DNA of 64,000 bases from NCBI GenBank assembly GCA_023238725.1, contig CM041533.1, positions 22,906,176 through 22,970,175 on the forward strand, in the 5' to 3' direction. The position numbers and the translations under genes are program-made. The stretch is from Scortum barcoo. Lineage: Eukaryota; Chordata; Actinopteri; Centrarchiformes; Terapontidae. Every line of letters begins with the position of its first letter. The stretch's first letter is position 1. This document shows positions 1 to 11,371 of this stretch, in pieces. Below the pieces are notes generated by a model that did no database searches, was not told the origin of the DNA, and saw nothing but the letters and a program-made list of their open reading frames with translations.

Positions 1-377
1 TAAGAATACTTTATCACGCACCTCAACATCTTCCATACTCTGCAGCCACTCCCTTCATCTACCCATAAGGCCGTGGCGGTGACCCTTAACCTCATCATGT
101 GACTCCATACAAAATCCCATGTCTTTATACATATTATAAAAATTTATAACAAACAACATCTGTAAACACAATCAACTATAAATTTTCTATAAATCTGTAA
201 ATGCAATTATTAAACACATCTTGAAGACTGTTACACTATTCTTTTCAATAATTATTGTCAACATCAAGACACTGAACACCAGAGTAGGCTGAAAAACTGA
301 TCTACTGTGTTTTATTATGCTGTGTTTGGAAAGTCAAAAAAAGACAAGAGGCTAAATGTGAATTGTGAAACACCTAC

Positions 378-1082
378 CTAACAGATGTTGGATACAACTC
401 CTGCACAAAGACACTGCATACAGATCCAGCCCAGATCAGGAAAAAACGTGCTGCGACAGCTAAAGATGTAACAGCTATGGCATTACCTGTTAGCAAAACA
501 CAAAAATTAAACTTGGCTCAAAAAAAGAAAAAGTTCATTTTTCTAGCCAAACCAAATGGTTTACCTTGAGGAACAGCGAGGATAAGGATGGAACAGAGCC
601 CCCCAGTCAGAAGTGTTGCTATGAATAATAATCTTCTCCCAAAGACCTCCAATAGCCACATGGACAGTAAATTAGCTGGTATTTCGATGACACCAAAGAT
701 GAGCTGCGTCAAGAAGATGTTCAAGCCAAAGTTTCCCATATTCAGGTACAGGCAAAAGAAGGAAAGATTCAATGAAAACCTTGAAAACAGGAAGAAAAAA
801 AAAAGAGAATGTCCTTCATTATACAAGCTGATGATTAACTGATGATGATTATAATTTAAAGGTTAGGATACAGTTTTCAGTATTAATACATAACTGGAAA
901 CATTTCCATGTTTAACATATTGTCTGTTCTTTCATTAATGCACAGTAGGTATTTTGTAAATTTCATCTTACCATGCCAACACAATAATAAAAAAATATGT
1001 GGTCAGTCGAGATGATCTGAAGATAATCTTTATACCTCCTTTGTCCACAGTATGTTTCACTGGAATCTGTGGCAGAAAAAAC

Positions 1083-1120
<38 letters not shown>

Positions 1121-4100
1121 TGTAATGTTAGTGCTGAAAACTGGTCAACTGAAAACCTCAGACCCTACAAAACACTAAAACAGAAATATGACATCTGAGG
1201 CAATGACAGCTCTTTTAATGACTTCAGTCTAAAATACTAATACTCCAATAATCACGTTTACATACAGCATGTGTTGTGTGGGTGGTGTATCGCTGAGGGG
1301 GGCGTTGGTCGGCCGGTCAAAACGAGTCAAAACGTCTGGGGCCTTTATATTCCCAAACCACCCCTGATGTAACAGATTACTTAAAATTACTTAAAAAGTA
1401 AAATCAACTTGTCAAATAATATTCTGCAACTCCCCTTATTGTTTGATCAAGCCAACCAGAGAAAATGCACTTTAAAAATGTGTTTAATGAAACAGATAAC
1501 AATCTCTCTGTTACCATCTATACCAACTCCTGAATGCAAATCTGCAATAACATCTTCTCATTGTCTGCTTGTATTAACTACAAAAGCCCTGAATGGTGAG
1601 TGATGAAGTCTGATCTGTACTGTTTCCTCCTCAATATTGTATGATTTAAGAGCAGGTTTTTGTTTTCTTCTGTGAAAAAGTTTGGAAAATAAGTTTTGCC
1701 GCCACAAAATAAATAAGGTCTTCCAATGAGAAAAATAATGCAGTTAAATAAATAAAAAAGCCAGTCTGGTAATGGTTAAACTGGTTAAACTCTCTTTAAG
1801 CTTTAAGTACCTTGTCTAACAGAGAGTCTGGGACAGTGCGTTTGTTGAGGGCTGCTGCCCTGACAATCAGCTGTTTAGCCTCTTCTGTCCTTCCTCTGGT
1901 TAACAACCATCTTGCTGACTCTGGAATAAACCTGAAAAAAACAAATAAACATGTAAAGTAATAGTTAATATGATCTGTCATTAAAAAATAAAACAATTTA
2001 AAAAGTAGTTCATGCACACCATATGTAGATAACAACCACTACGAGTGGAGCTGCTGTGATTAGTTGAGCCAGTCTCCAGTCTCGGATGGCGTAGATCATA
2101 CCAGCAAGGACACACTGTCCGATTGCACCAAACAGCTGAGTCACACATACCCCCCATGATCTTTTGGAGGCCCCGATCCACTCTGTAGCTACAATAAGGA
2201 AATAGTGGATTTGATGTAAATCACACTTAAACAATAACTCATTTAAAATAACTTCAGTAAAATTGCAACTTGCAATTGCAACTGCAAATACCTACAGTAA
2301 CTGTTACTACACCTAAATCATATACTTCAGTTTACTTAACTCAAAATGTTGAATGACCTTATTATGCCAGTGTCTTTAATAAGTAATCCTGCCTTTGATA
2401 TTGATAGCTGATAGCTTATTCTAAATAAGTAAAACTCACTTTACATACCCAGTATGATACAGTTGACTCGATATCCTCCAGCTCCAAGTCCCACCAAGAA
2501 CTGTGAAACTAAATATAAGTAGACATTGGGGCACAGGGCTGTTGTTATAATAAATGTGAGAAGCACAACAGCTGGAATTTGAGTCGCTCGTTTACGACCA
2601 AACCTGCAGCAGACAGAGATGAAGAAGTCGAGGAAGACTGTATGAATCAAGAAAAGCTGTCATGATAAATACTCAAGTTCATCTGTGATACGAAGAAGAT
2701 AAATCATGTTTATGTACTCAGCAGTGAATTCTTGACACTTGGGAGTATCAACGCACACTAGAATTGACATTATATGCGCAATACCAAATGGATTCAACAG
2801 AAAAGCCAGTGAAACAATGCAGGGCCAGTGTCCACAAGGATAAATATTTATTTTAGAATGGACCGAGTTTTAATAAGTTAATTTTATGGTTTTGGTTAAG
2901 ATTTTGAGAAAGAATTTGACATTTTGGAAAATATGCAAACCAAACAAAACCAGACAACCTGAGTTAAATCAGGTTGGGTTCCGTTTTTTTGTTTCTATAG
3001 ACTTGGCTCGGGTCAGAGTCGGGAGTCATTGTCCTTTCATTTTGCCCATATAAGTACAGAGCACATAGTATTAAATATTGCTATATTTATTATATTATAA
3101 ATATTATAGCCTACATACACATTTTATTGATGCATTACAGATGTTAGTTCAGCTGACCACTTAGACCATCAAGGAGAAGTTCAACTGTGGGGAGCTCATT
3201 TAAGTTCCTAATGCTTCTGGAAATTTGCCTTCTGGAAGAATTTTCGTTATTATGGATTGACTATTGCTACTTCAAAAAAAAAAAAAACAACATCAAAGAC
3301 GGGCAGGTTGTAAACTTTATCTAAATTCTTTATTTGCTGTCGGATCAGTCCCTTTGCTTTATTCTAGTTAATTTATTCAAGGAGACAGTTAATATTTGTG
3401 GGCATGACTTTTGGTGGCACTGGTAATTATGTTTGATGCCTATCATAAATTTACCTCGAGAAGCAATTGTTTGTGTATTTTTGCAGGATTCAGAGAAAGT
3501 TCACATTACGTTATAGCTTAAAGTTACACTAGTCACCGTCTTGGGCTGGGCTCAGGTTAGGGCTGACTTTACTGGGCTGGGGCCAGACTAGGGCTGAAGG
3601 TTTTGGTTTATGCAGGGCTCTAATGTGTACCTCTTACCAATTAACCGGCTTACATTGTCAGTTTAATTCAAATAAAACCCAGTTCTGGTATAGTGGCCAC
3701 ACTCTGTATTGCAAGTCCAGAATCATAATGTGCCACACTTTCTCTTTTTCTCATGACAATCATTGAATAAAGGAGCACACAAAAGATTTTTATGAATGAA
3801 CAACTCAAACAAGAACAATTTAAATTGCTCAACACAACTTTTAGTGAGTACTGCAGTCTCAAAATTATTCATCCCCCTAAACAGAATCCCTCATAAGAGC
3901 GTTCATTTGCAAAACACATCTTATGCAACTAATCAAGCGCCTCATTAGTTGCACCAGGTGCATTTGACAGAGAACACATCAAATACCTGGACTGGGAAGG
4001 AGTTAGTTTCAAAAAGTTAATAGAGCTGATCATTGCCTTACACAAACAAGGAATAGATAGGAAAAGACAGCAAAGGCATTGGATGTTCTCAAAGATGTTG

Positions 4101-5365
4101 TTGGAAGCATAGTTTGCAAGTTCACAGTTAAAGGAACACTAGCTACACTACCTGGACATTACAGAAGAGTGTCATTTGTTTGACCTTTCCTACAAAACTC
4201 CCAGTAGTTATTCCCATGTTCCCCATAGTCAGGTTTTCTTTTAGTGTATCTACATTTAGTATTTTATATTTATTGACATATATACAATGACATTACACCA
4301 AACATTGTTGGAAGTTACAACGTAAGTTCCTGGAAGTTATGCAGTAAAATGCAGCATGTATTATATGGTGTTACTGACTGTATATATATGTGTGTATATA
4401 TATATATATCTATAAGAGATGGTACAGTAACCCATCTTATCTAACGTGGTCACAGAGAAAATTTTAAAAGTACATTTTCCAGAATGTCAAACTGTTGCTC
4501 AGAGGTTAAAGTTAGTTTTAATTTTAAATCTTTAAAGTGCTGTCAAAAGATGTGGTATAAAATTTTCTAAATAGCATTTTTAAGAAATTGTGTTAAGTTT
4601 AAAACTGTTTTTTATAAAGTGTTGGCAACAAATATTATATACATACATCTAAACTGCATATTTAAAATTGTAAAACATTCATATTTATCATGTTTTATAT
4701 TATATTTATTCATTGCAGCTGTTGTGTGAGGTTAATTTTTTTAACATAACAGCACTGAGCACAAACACAAGTTGTTATTCCATGAAACACTTACGATTCA
4801 GCAAAAGGTCCAAATATGAGGGAACCAACAAGTACACCAGCCATGAACACTGCTTGTATCACTTCCACCAATTTAGCCTTGTCACAAACCAGATCAAACT
4901 GTGAAGGAAGAATGAAAAAACAAACAAGCAAATGGATAAGAATAAATTATTTCATGAAGGTCATTTGTCCAGTTCTATACTCTAACTTACATCAGTGACT
5001 ATGGTGGCCTCATACAATGTGCTGTAGTACACCCATCCATTCAGGCACCCTGTGGTGTCATTGAGTCCGTACTCCCTGATGGCTCCGATGTCCCGGTCCA
5101 CAGGGACAAACATCCGACACCTGCTGAAGGTCCCATCTTCCTCCCGGGGCAGAGTGAGGTTCAGCTGCTCACCTGTGCTCAGGTTGGAGTCAGCCCCAAG
5201 GATCCAGTCTGTGTTGCAGTGCCGCTCTGGATCTGACTCGATAAAAAGAAAGCTTGCAAAAATAGAATACTGAATGAAATTTGGAAAGGAAAGCGCAATC
5301 AGAACGAGCCGCTGGAATAATCCAAATTCCCCAATGCTCCTGAGGATCTCTCCAAAATCAGCCAT
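378..5365 (-). CDS. slc22a13: SLC22A13-like organic anion transporter, copy 1 (3' end outside window)
   Basis: Plasma-membrane solute carrier of the SLC22 family (major facilitator superfamily, 12 helices). Exons on the minus strand: 5365-4991, 4898-4795, 2603-2449, 2188-2020, 1931-1811, 1066-972, 779-565, 486-378. All phases agree and there is no internal stop. The start MADFGEIL at 5365 has a good context (A at -3, G at +4). Exon 1 encodes helix 1 and the large extracellular loop, with cysteines and N-glycosylation sequons (NLS, NLT, NDT). Exons 2-3 join as ESFGRKR, the conserved loop after helix 2. Exon 5 carries FIPESARWLL and exon 8 ends ELYPTSVR. Exons 9-10, expected from copies 2 and 3, are not found in bases 1-377, so the gene continues beyond the left edge. 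Assignment to A13 rests on the neighbouring oxsr1 and general SLC22 features; the substrate is not known from sequence. Confidence 0.9.
1082..1119. repeat. (ATT)n microsatellite
   Basis: About a dozen ATT units in intron 5 of transporter copy 1, close to the exon 6 acceptor. Confidence 0.95.
3850..4165 (+). mobile_element. Tc1/mariner-type transposon fragment (5' part)
   Basis: Lies in intron 2 of copy 1. The stretch around 4020-4165 translates in broken frames to a Tc1-like N-terminal DNA-binding region. It reads like 'AKALDVLKDVVGSIVCKF' followed by 'VKGTLATLPG', matching the helix-turn-helix and GRPR-like linker of fish Tc1 transposases. The flank near 3865 (AAAATTATTCATCCCCC) resembles a Tc1 terminal sequence. 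There is no open transposase frame and no catalytic part, so this is a dead relic. Confidence 0.7.
4379..4413. repeat. TA/TG-rich simple repeat
   Basis: Alternating TATATA/TGTGTA tract in intron 2 of transporter copy 1. Confidence 0.8.
4985..5251 (-). other. Putative gene-conversion tract, copy 1 exon 1
   Basis: This GC-richer stretch encodes most of the extracellular loop from near SDPERHC to the end of exon 1. It matches 21427-21693 of copy 3 with only three differences seen by eye, synonymous sites included. Similarity drops at once in the intron on one side and within the helix-1 coding part on the other. Confidence 0.7.
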
Positions 5366-7043
5366 GTTGATGTTGGTTATCTTACTTTGTATTGGTTTAA
5401 GGCTGCACCACTGGTTTAAATGATATCTATTAATGTTTAACCCAACTGAGTTATAGTTTAACAAACTAACACAGTCTGAAGTACACTAAAACATTTTAAG
5501 AATATGTTGTTTATCGTATGATATTTAATCAAGATATCTCTGACCACTTTAAAAGGCTATTTGTTGGGGTACGTACTGTTTCACTGTAACCATCACAGAT
5601 ATCCAAACCCTGATTGGATGAACGGTTGTTTGATATGGCCCCGATACCTTGCTGACGACAACACCAGTATCTGTATATTTTATTGGTGCAGATTATATAA
5701 ATCTAAAGCCTCAACATTGAACTTTAGAGGTTATTTAAGTTCTCTGCAGTTAAACCACAGATTGTAATCTATTGTTTATAGCCTCAATAGAAAGAAATGA
5801 TAGTAATTCTTTAACATGAAACACATCTCCACTTAAGGACAACTGCAGCCATATTACTGTAAAACACTGTATGAGCATACGTTGGTTGGTCTATTGCACA
5901 GTATTGCAAATTCTTCTTCAGTGGGCATTTACCTCTAAAGAGACACCTGCACCAATGCCAGAAATAAAACACACTCATTGAAAGCAAATAAAGAAACTGG
6001 ACTAGCTACAGGATATGATAAAACAGTACTAATTCATCTAATTTATGTTTAACTTCATCTTTTTTTAATAATGGTCTTTTTATTTTCACTTGGACTAGTG
6101 TCCACAATGTTACCAGTTACATCTCTCTTCTTCCTAGCGAGTGTCCACTTAATCTTAAGCCTTCATTTTAAACTTTACCATCATTGTAGTTCTTTGTGGT
6201 TTTACCACAGGCTAGTCTGCAGTCTATTTTCTGTATTACTACTGAGCCAGAACTGTGCCAGATTTTGAGATACTTTCTTTGAGATTTCTGCCTCTTCCCC
6301 AGCACAGTAGAGGTGGAATCTCATCTGTGGTACTCACAGTGATGAACTACTCTTGATGTGCTGAGCACGTATCAAAGCAAAACAGAGCAAAACACAAAAG
6401 GTGTTAATTTGCTCTCCACCAACAGCAAAGACATCAGTGCATGATGGGAAATGTCTGGCTGTCTCATGATCTAAGAGCTCCTTGTGTGACCATAAACATT
6501 ACATTTTATAGAAATATTAATTGTAAAGAGTAAGATTTCTTTATTTAAATCCATTGTGTTAGGAAGGTTTATTTTACAGAATAAACGTGGTTACATGGTT
6601 GAAAGCAAAGCTGTTATTGCATGTGAGCTATTTCACATGCAATTATAAAACATCACTGTACTGTGAATGGTATAGCTTAAAAACATTAATTGTCCTTAAA
6701 CATATATTTATCTAAGTCATATAAAATAAAAATAAAAACATGATCAAGTAATTATTTCCTGTAATTAATAAGTTTCAATCACATTGTTAAGATAACGCCA
6801 CAGAATGAGCTGTGGTTAAATCAGACACAGCTGTGAACACAGTTGATGGCAGCAGGGAGTGAATATGTCTGTTGCTTCGGTAAATGGGAATATCACTAGT
6901 TGAGGACTGAAGGTAAATACTTGTGTGTGTTTTTAATATTGTACCAGTTAAATTTAGTTTTGATGTTGATGTTGAAGTTGAAGTTTGAAGAAAATGGGGC
7001 TATAAGACATAAACAACCTATTGGCTGTGATGTCACGTCAAGT
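5366..7043. other. Spacer upstream of transporter copy 1
   Basis: AT-rich DNA upstream of the copy 1 start codon, which must hold its promoter and any 5' untranslated exon. I see no convincing TATA box, CpG island or coding exon. A hydrophobic open frame at 6071-6268 has no family resemblance and no splice context. Confidence 0.5.
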
Positions 7044-7413
7044 CTGTTGAGTGTTTGTTTGTCATGTCTTGTTTCCTGTTGTGGCTTGTCTGTTTTATTT
7101 TGAAATCCCTAACTCTCCTCTTCGTTTCAGGTCCCTTAACTTCCTGCCCTTGTGTGTTTCCCGCCTGTGTGATTGTCTGCCCCGCCCTGATTGTTTCCAC
7201 CTGTTTCCCATTACCTCCTGTGTATGTGTATATATTGTCTGCGTTTTCCCCTGTCTTGTTGCCAGATTGTTATTTACTGCTTACCTTGTCAAGACTCTTC
7301 AAGCCTGTTCAACTGATCAAGCCATCTGTAATATTATATCTTTTATTAAAATCGTTAAAATCTCTGCCTGGTGTCTGTCGTCCTGCTTTTGGGTCTCCTG
7401 CCTGAGCTAATCG
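7044..7413 (+). mobile_element. Dispersed repeat, member A (diverged MITE-like)
   Basis: This segment shares many blocks, in the opposite orientation, with the element at 16714-17153. Examples are CTTCCTG..CTT..GTGTTTCCC, a GATTG..CTGC..CCGCCC block, a TTTCCACCTGT block and a TTTATTAAAA block followed by a CTGCCTGGTGTCTG-like tail. The left end CTGTTGA resembles the CTGTTAGGG terminus of the other copy; the right end is degraded. The long open frames across it are unlikely to be genes. Confidence 0.6.
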
Positions 7414-7984
7414 TTATATTGGCAAAATCTCATTAAAATTCAGTAAATTGATAAAGACTGTTGTCTGTTGCTCGTTTTAAACAGGGAGCGAATCCAAGCT
7501 GGGTTGTTAAGGATTGTGCAACTTGCATACAATGAATGATGTCAAGTGAGACCGCAAGGACAGCGGTAACAGCTCACTAATATAAGCCTCACAAAAATTG
7601 AGCATATTACAGGGTTGTTTGATTGAACTGCAATGTGTACCTAATGAACTGCTACTGTATCCTCACTGGGAAGCAGGGTGAAAACCAGCCATCATAGAGC
7701 AGTGTAAGACAAACAAGATAATGATGAAAAGTATACTTGCAATACAGACATGTGTCTTTCTATACAGTATTTCTATTACATACCCCTATGCTCTGATTTG
7801 AATTTTTAAAAGACAAAATTGTTTTTTTATGAGCATTTTGTTTAAAAGAAAACTTAAAAGAAAAATTAAAAACTGAACAATTTTGATTGCTTAAAGCAGC
7901 TCTATTACGTTTTTAACATGACCCTCTATATGATGTACATAAGTAAGTGAAACCAACAATGAAAAATTCTTTTGGGGTAACTAT
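7414..7984. other. Spacer without recognised feature
   Basis: AT-rich DNA between two repeats. No coding exon, RNA gene or named repeat was recognised. Confidence 0.5.
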
Positions 7985-8560
7985 ATAATAGATATGGAAG
8001 TCATTTTTTCTCCCCTCTTCCTGGCAGAAAAATTTGGTGGGATGAATCTTGAGGACTATAATATTCAAACAGTGCTTCAGATCCTTGATCAGACTGAGAT
8101 CTGGACTTCGGCCATTGTAGAGCATTCAGCTTTTTGCTGTTTAACCAGTCCTGTGTTGCTTCAGCCCTGTGTTTGGGGTCATAGTAGGGCTTTGAATTTT
8201 GTCCAAAAACCTTGTCTTGTCTGGTCTCGTCTGTCCACAAATCATGTCCCATATCTAGCTTGGTCACTCTTTTGCTTTCTAGCAAACTCAACAGGTGCTT
8301 TGATGGTTTTTCTTCAGTAATGGCTTTTTTACTCTCATACAGACCAGTTTTACGCAAAGCTCCTGATAAGGTTGACTGGTGGAGCCTTTATTGTCGTCTG
8401 CTTGGATGCTGAGTTTTGAGGTATGGCCTTGTTTAGGCAATTCCGTGGTGGTTCCACTGCAGCTCTCATTTCCTCACTATTGATCTAACAGTGCTCTCTG
8501 GGATATCCAAATATTTGGACATTATTTTGTAGCCTTTTTCTAATTTGTGCATGTCAAAGA
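7985..8560 (-). mobile_element. Tc1-like transposase relic, internally deleted
   Basis: Read on the minus strand the segment starts with a Tc1 DNA-binding region ('GYKIMSKYLDIPESTVRSIV'). It continues as 'LRKTGLYESKKAITEEKPSK', then an 'LWTDET' block where intact elements have LWSDET. It then jumps to 'DPKHRAEATQDWLNSKKLNA' and an 'LQWP..SRSQSDQG..ALFEY' remnant. The central part between the first two catalytic aspartates is missing and the frame is broken. The family differs from the relics at 22205 and 47870. The 5' end abuts the LINE tail at about 8560. Confidence 0.8.
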
Positions 8561-10036
8561 TGAGATACAATTAAAAAGATAAACTTTATTAACCATATTC
8601 ACTTGTTACAGTAGCTCAATAGTAAGAAAAATATGAAAAAATATAGATATACAAATGTACATGTAAAAACATAAATACACTATAAGAGGTGAGAGGGTGA
8701 GAGGTGTTTTCCATGAATTATGTAAGCTTAGCTTAACAACATCCTCCTCTCACCCACATTCTCTACAGAGTCCAGAGGGCAGCCCACCACAAAGCTTCAC
8801 CAGTTTATTGCGTCTGTTCTAGTCCCTCTCTGCACATCCTGCTCCCCAACAGACCCACACCACAGACACACTCCAATGGACTTCTTCTCAGCAGATGAAG
8901 ACGACTTTGGGCCTTCTTGTACAGGCAATCTGTGTTATCTGACTAGTCCAGTTTACTGTTGAGGTGAACACTAAACCAGTCGGGGGCTTCTTCCTTCAGA
9001 AATCTATGACCATACCCTTCGTCTTGCTGGTGCTGATGACCTTGATATATTCCTGTCTGTTCCCTTCTGATACACATCCAATGATGGCTGTATCATCAGA
9101 GAACTTCTGAAGGTGGCAGTGGTCTATGTTGTGTCTCAAGTGTGATGTATGGAGGGTGAAAAGAAAGGGAGAGAGCACCGTCCCCTGAGGTGCCACTGTG
9201 CTACAGAGCACCACATCAGATACACAGTCATAAAGCCTCATGGACTGTAGTCTGTTGGTGAGGTAGTCTGTGGTCCATGCAGTCCACTATCACTCCCTCC
9301 AGCTTACTTCTGAGGAATGATGGTTGGATTGTATTGAAAGCACTATCCATTCATCCATTTTCTATACCGCTTATCCTGACTCACAGGGTGGCAGGGGGGC
9401 TGGAGCATTGAGGCGGGGTACACCCTGGACTGATCATTAGCCAATCACAGGGCAGAGAGCAGAGAGAGAGATATAGGGGATGTCATGCAGCAAAGAGCAT
9501 TGGGTTGGAATTGAACGCTCTTGCATAGAGGTACGTCTCTTCATCCATAGGCGTGCGCTCATGCGCCCTTTGCAAGCACTAGACTACAAGTAAAAAAACA
9601 TGACCCTCACTGTGCTCCCAGTAGTTCGGACTCTCCAAACTGAGGCTCAGGTTGAAGATGTACTGATCCCCCTGACAAAGCTGGTCTGCACAGTCCCTGA
9701 GCAGTCCGGAGATGAAACCATCTGAGCCTGCAGCCTTCTTAGCCTTGTTTTTCTTAGCTGCATCCTCACCTGATGAGCTGTTTGGGAGCGACTGGGGGCA
9801 GGGGGATTTGGGGTGGGGACAGGCCCAGGAGCCAGGGAGAAGGGGGTGTGCATTGGCCAGAGAGGGGGAGGTTGAGACTGAGGGGATGAAAAGGCAATGG
9901 GGCGAGAATCAAATCTGTTGAAGAACACATTAAGAGCTGATCTGTGGTATTCTGGGCATGAGTACCACACTCTGCAAATGAATATTGGTAAGATAAAACA
10001 TAGATTTACTAGTGTGCCATCCCATTTTAGAGTCAC
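8561..10036 (-). mobile_element. Degenerate non-LTR retrotransposon (Rex1/L2-like LINE)
   Basis: On the minus strand 8996-9241 encodes a reverse-transcriptase core. It has 'PQGTVLSPFLFTLHTSHLR', then 'CHLQKFSDDTAIIGCVSEG', with DD in place of the usual catalytic (A/S)DD, and 'TKGMVIDF'. Further upstream, 9600-10036 holds the proline-rich connector and a broken form of the 'KAPGPDG' block before the RT palm. An AATAAAG-type tail lies at about 8580-8595. A second repeat interrupts it at 9350-9595. Frames are broken, so it is inactive. The exact clade cannot be fixed by eye. Confidence 0.75.
9350..9595. repeat. Short interspersed repeat nested in the LINE
   Basis: Begins with a CCATTTTCTATACCGCTTATCC-type motif common in teleost interspersed repeats. 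It continues through GGTGGCAGGGGGGCTGGAGC and a 'GGATGTCATGCAGC..GGAATTGAAC' block. LINE coding sequence resumes on both sides, so it inserted after the LINE. Confidence 0.5.
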
Positions 10037-10814
10037 CTTTTCAAGAACCCTGTGCTTACACAGTTTTAAACTTTAGATATGTATGAATTGTAAGATTAAA
10101 ATCAGCTCTATTGCACAATATATCCAATGTCAAGACCTTTTTTCAGTACTGTACTTTTGTTTTACTTTACACTTTATTCATTTTTCTCATAGGAATTCAC
10201 AGGGCAAATTTAATATAAGTTGAAATGAGCTGTTACCAGTCTTAGCAGCTGTTTCACAACCAAGTCATTTTTCATGTTATGTTGACAAGCAGTAGCAGGA
10301 ATTTCCAGAGGTGGAAAAGTTTCTTATTCTGAATCTGTACAGGTCAGTTCTGTAATTTACAGCACTTACTATGAAAATCAGTTGTGGAAAAAGCACCGAG
10401 ATCCTTTACTTCAGTAAAAGGCAGCCTAATCCGCCAGTGTAAAGTATTTGCAGGCAGGAACTGTTTTGCGTCTTGCTGATGTGCAAGGACGAGAGTCTGC
10501 TTCTGATAATTGTTATATTCACAATCTAAAATTGGTCCCAATTAAATAATTATATTTCAAGGGTTGAAAACGTTATATCACAAAAACTAATTTTTAATCA
10601 TTTAATCTCCTTTTCATTCTTCTTCTTCTCATTCATTTTAATCTCCTTGTAGACTGTTTCCATTTTATTTGCAAATGTTTCAGATTTCCACCACTGAGGC
10701 TTCAGGTTTTGGTTTTGGTTTGTGGCTCTTAAAAGATTAAAATATTACATTTGAAAACATTTTCCCACAATGTGCCAGCCATTAAAAAATCCACACACAC
10801 CACTGTGAGCTGTT
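10037..10814. other. Spacer downstream of transporter copy 2
   Basis: AT-rich DNA between the LINE and the probable 3' end of copy 2. No gene or RNA recognised. Confidence 0.5.
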
Positions 10815-10820
10815 TTTATT
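10815..10820 (-). terminator. Candidate polyadenylation signal of transporter copy 2
   Basis: AATAAA on the minus strand, about 550 bases past the copy 2 stop codon. It is a sensible position for a vertebrate 3' end but is not proven. Confidence 0.45.
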
Positions 10821-11371
10821 GAGAACTTCTACAAACATATTTCAGTGAAATGTAGATATCAGTAGATATCAGAAAAACAGCTAAAAGCTAATATGTTATT
10901 AAAAATGCTACTGAAATAGTAATAGCATAAAATATAAAGTCTTTGCAGTGGTAAAGACATGGCGCCGTTCAAATGAAAAGTGTTTGTTACCAATGTGAGC
11001 ATGAATCAGTAACTCCAGAGCTCATTCAGCTCTTTGGAGTCTGAGATGTCTTCAGTATGAAGCTGACATTTGTCCTGAAGGTGGCACAACAAGAAAACAA
11101 ATGGAGTGCCTAAAATAGAAGGTATGAGACTACATTGTAGCAGTCCTCTTCAAGGAATATGTGGTTCTCAGGGAACGCTCAGGGAGTTATCAAAACATCA
11201 GGATTTATTCTCTGAAAACCAAGAAAGTCTACAGCAAATTTAAGACAAATGTGACCAGCAGTTCCTCGACTATAGACCAAAGGGACAGATTCAATAACAA
11301 CATACAGGAAAGTAAGCAAAAAGTACTCATACTACAGTTTTGTAGATTTGGTTTGTGCGGGATAGTTTGAT

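Noticed and set aside
2815..3625. hAT-like termini (CAGGGCTCT near 3614 and CAGGGCC near 2820)
   Set aside because: Both are in the same orientation and no inverted partner was found, so no element can be bounded.
5052..5273. Plus-strand open frame repeated in all three transporter copies
   Set aside because: It is the antisense of exon 1; its repetition follows from the duplicated exon.
6071..6268. Hydrophobic open frame that could be a small membrane protein
   Set aside because: AT-rich spacer, no splice context and no conserved motif; pyrimidine-rich DNA gives hydrophobic codons by chance.
7051..7410. Two overlapping long open frames with cysteine- and leucine-rich products
   Set aside because: They lie wholly in a dispersed repeat also found at 16714-17153; there is no family resemblance.
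9647..10036. 129-codon proline-rich open frame on the minus strand
   Set aside because: Its end carries the broken LINE block that precedes the RT domain; it is part of the retrotransposon, not a host gene.
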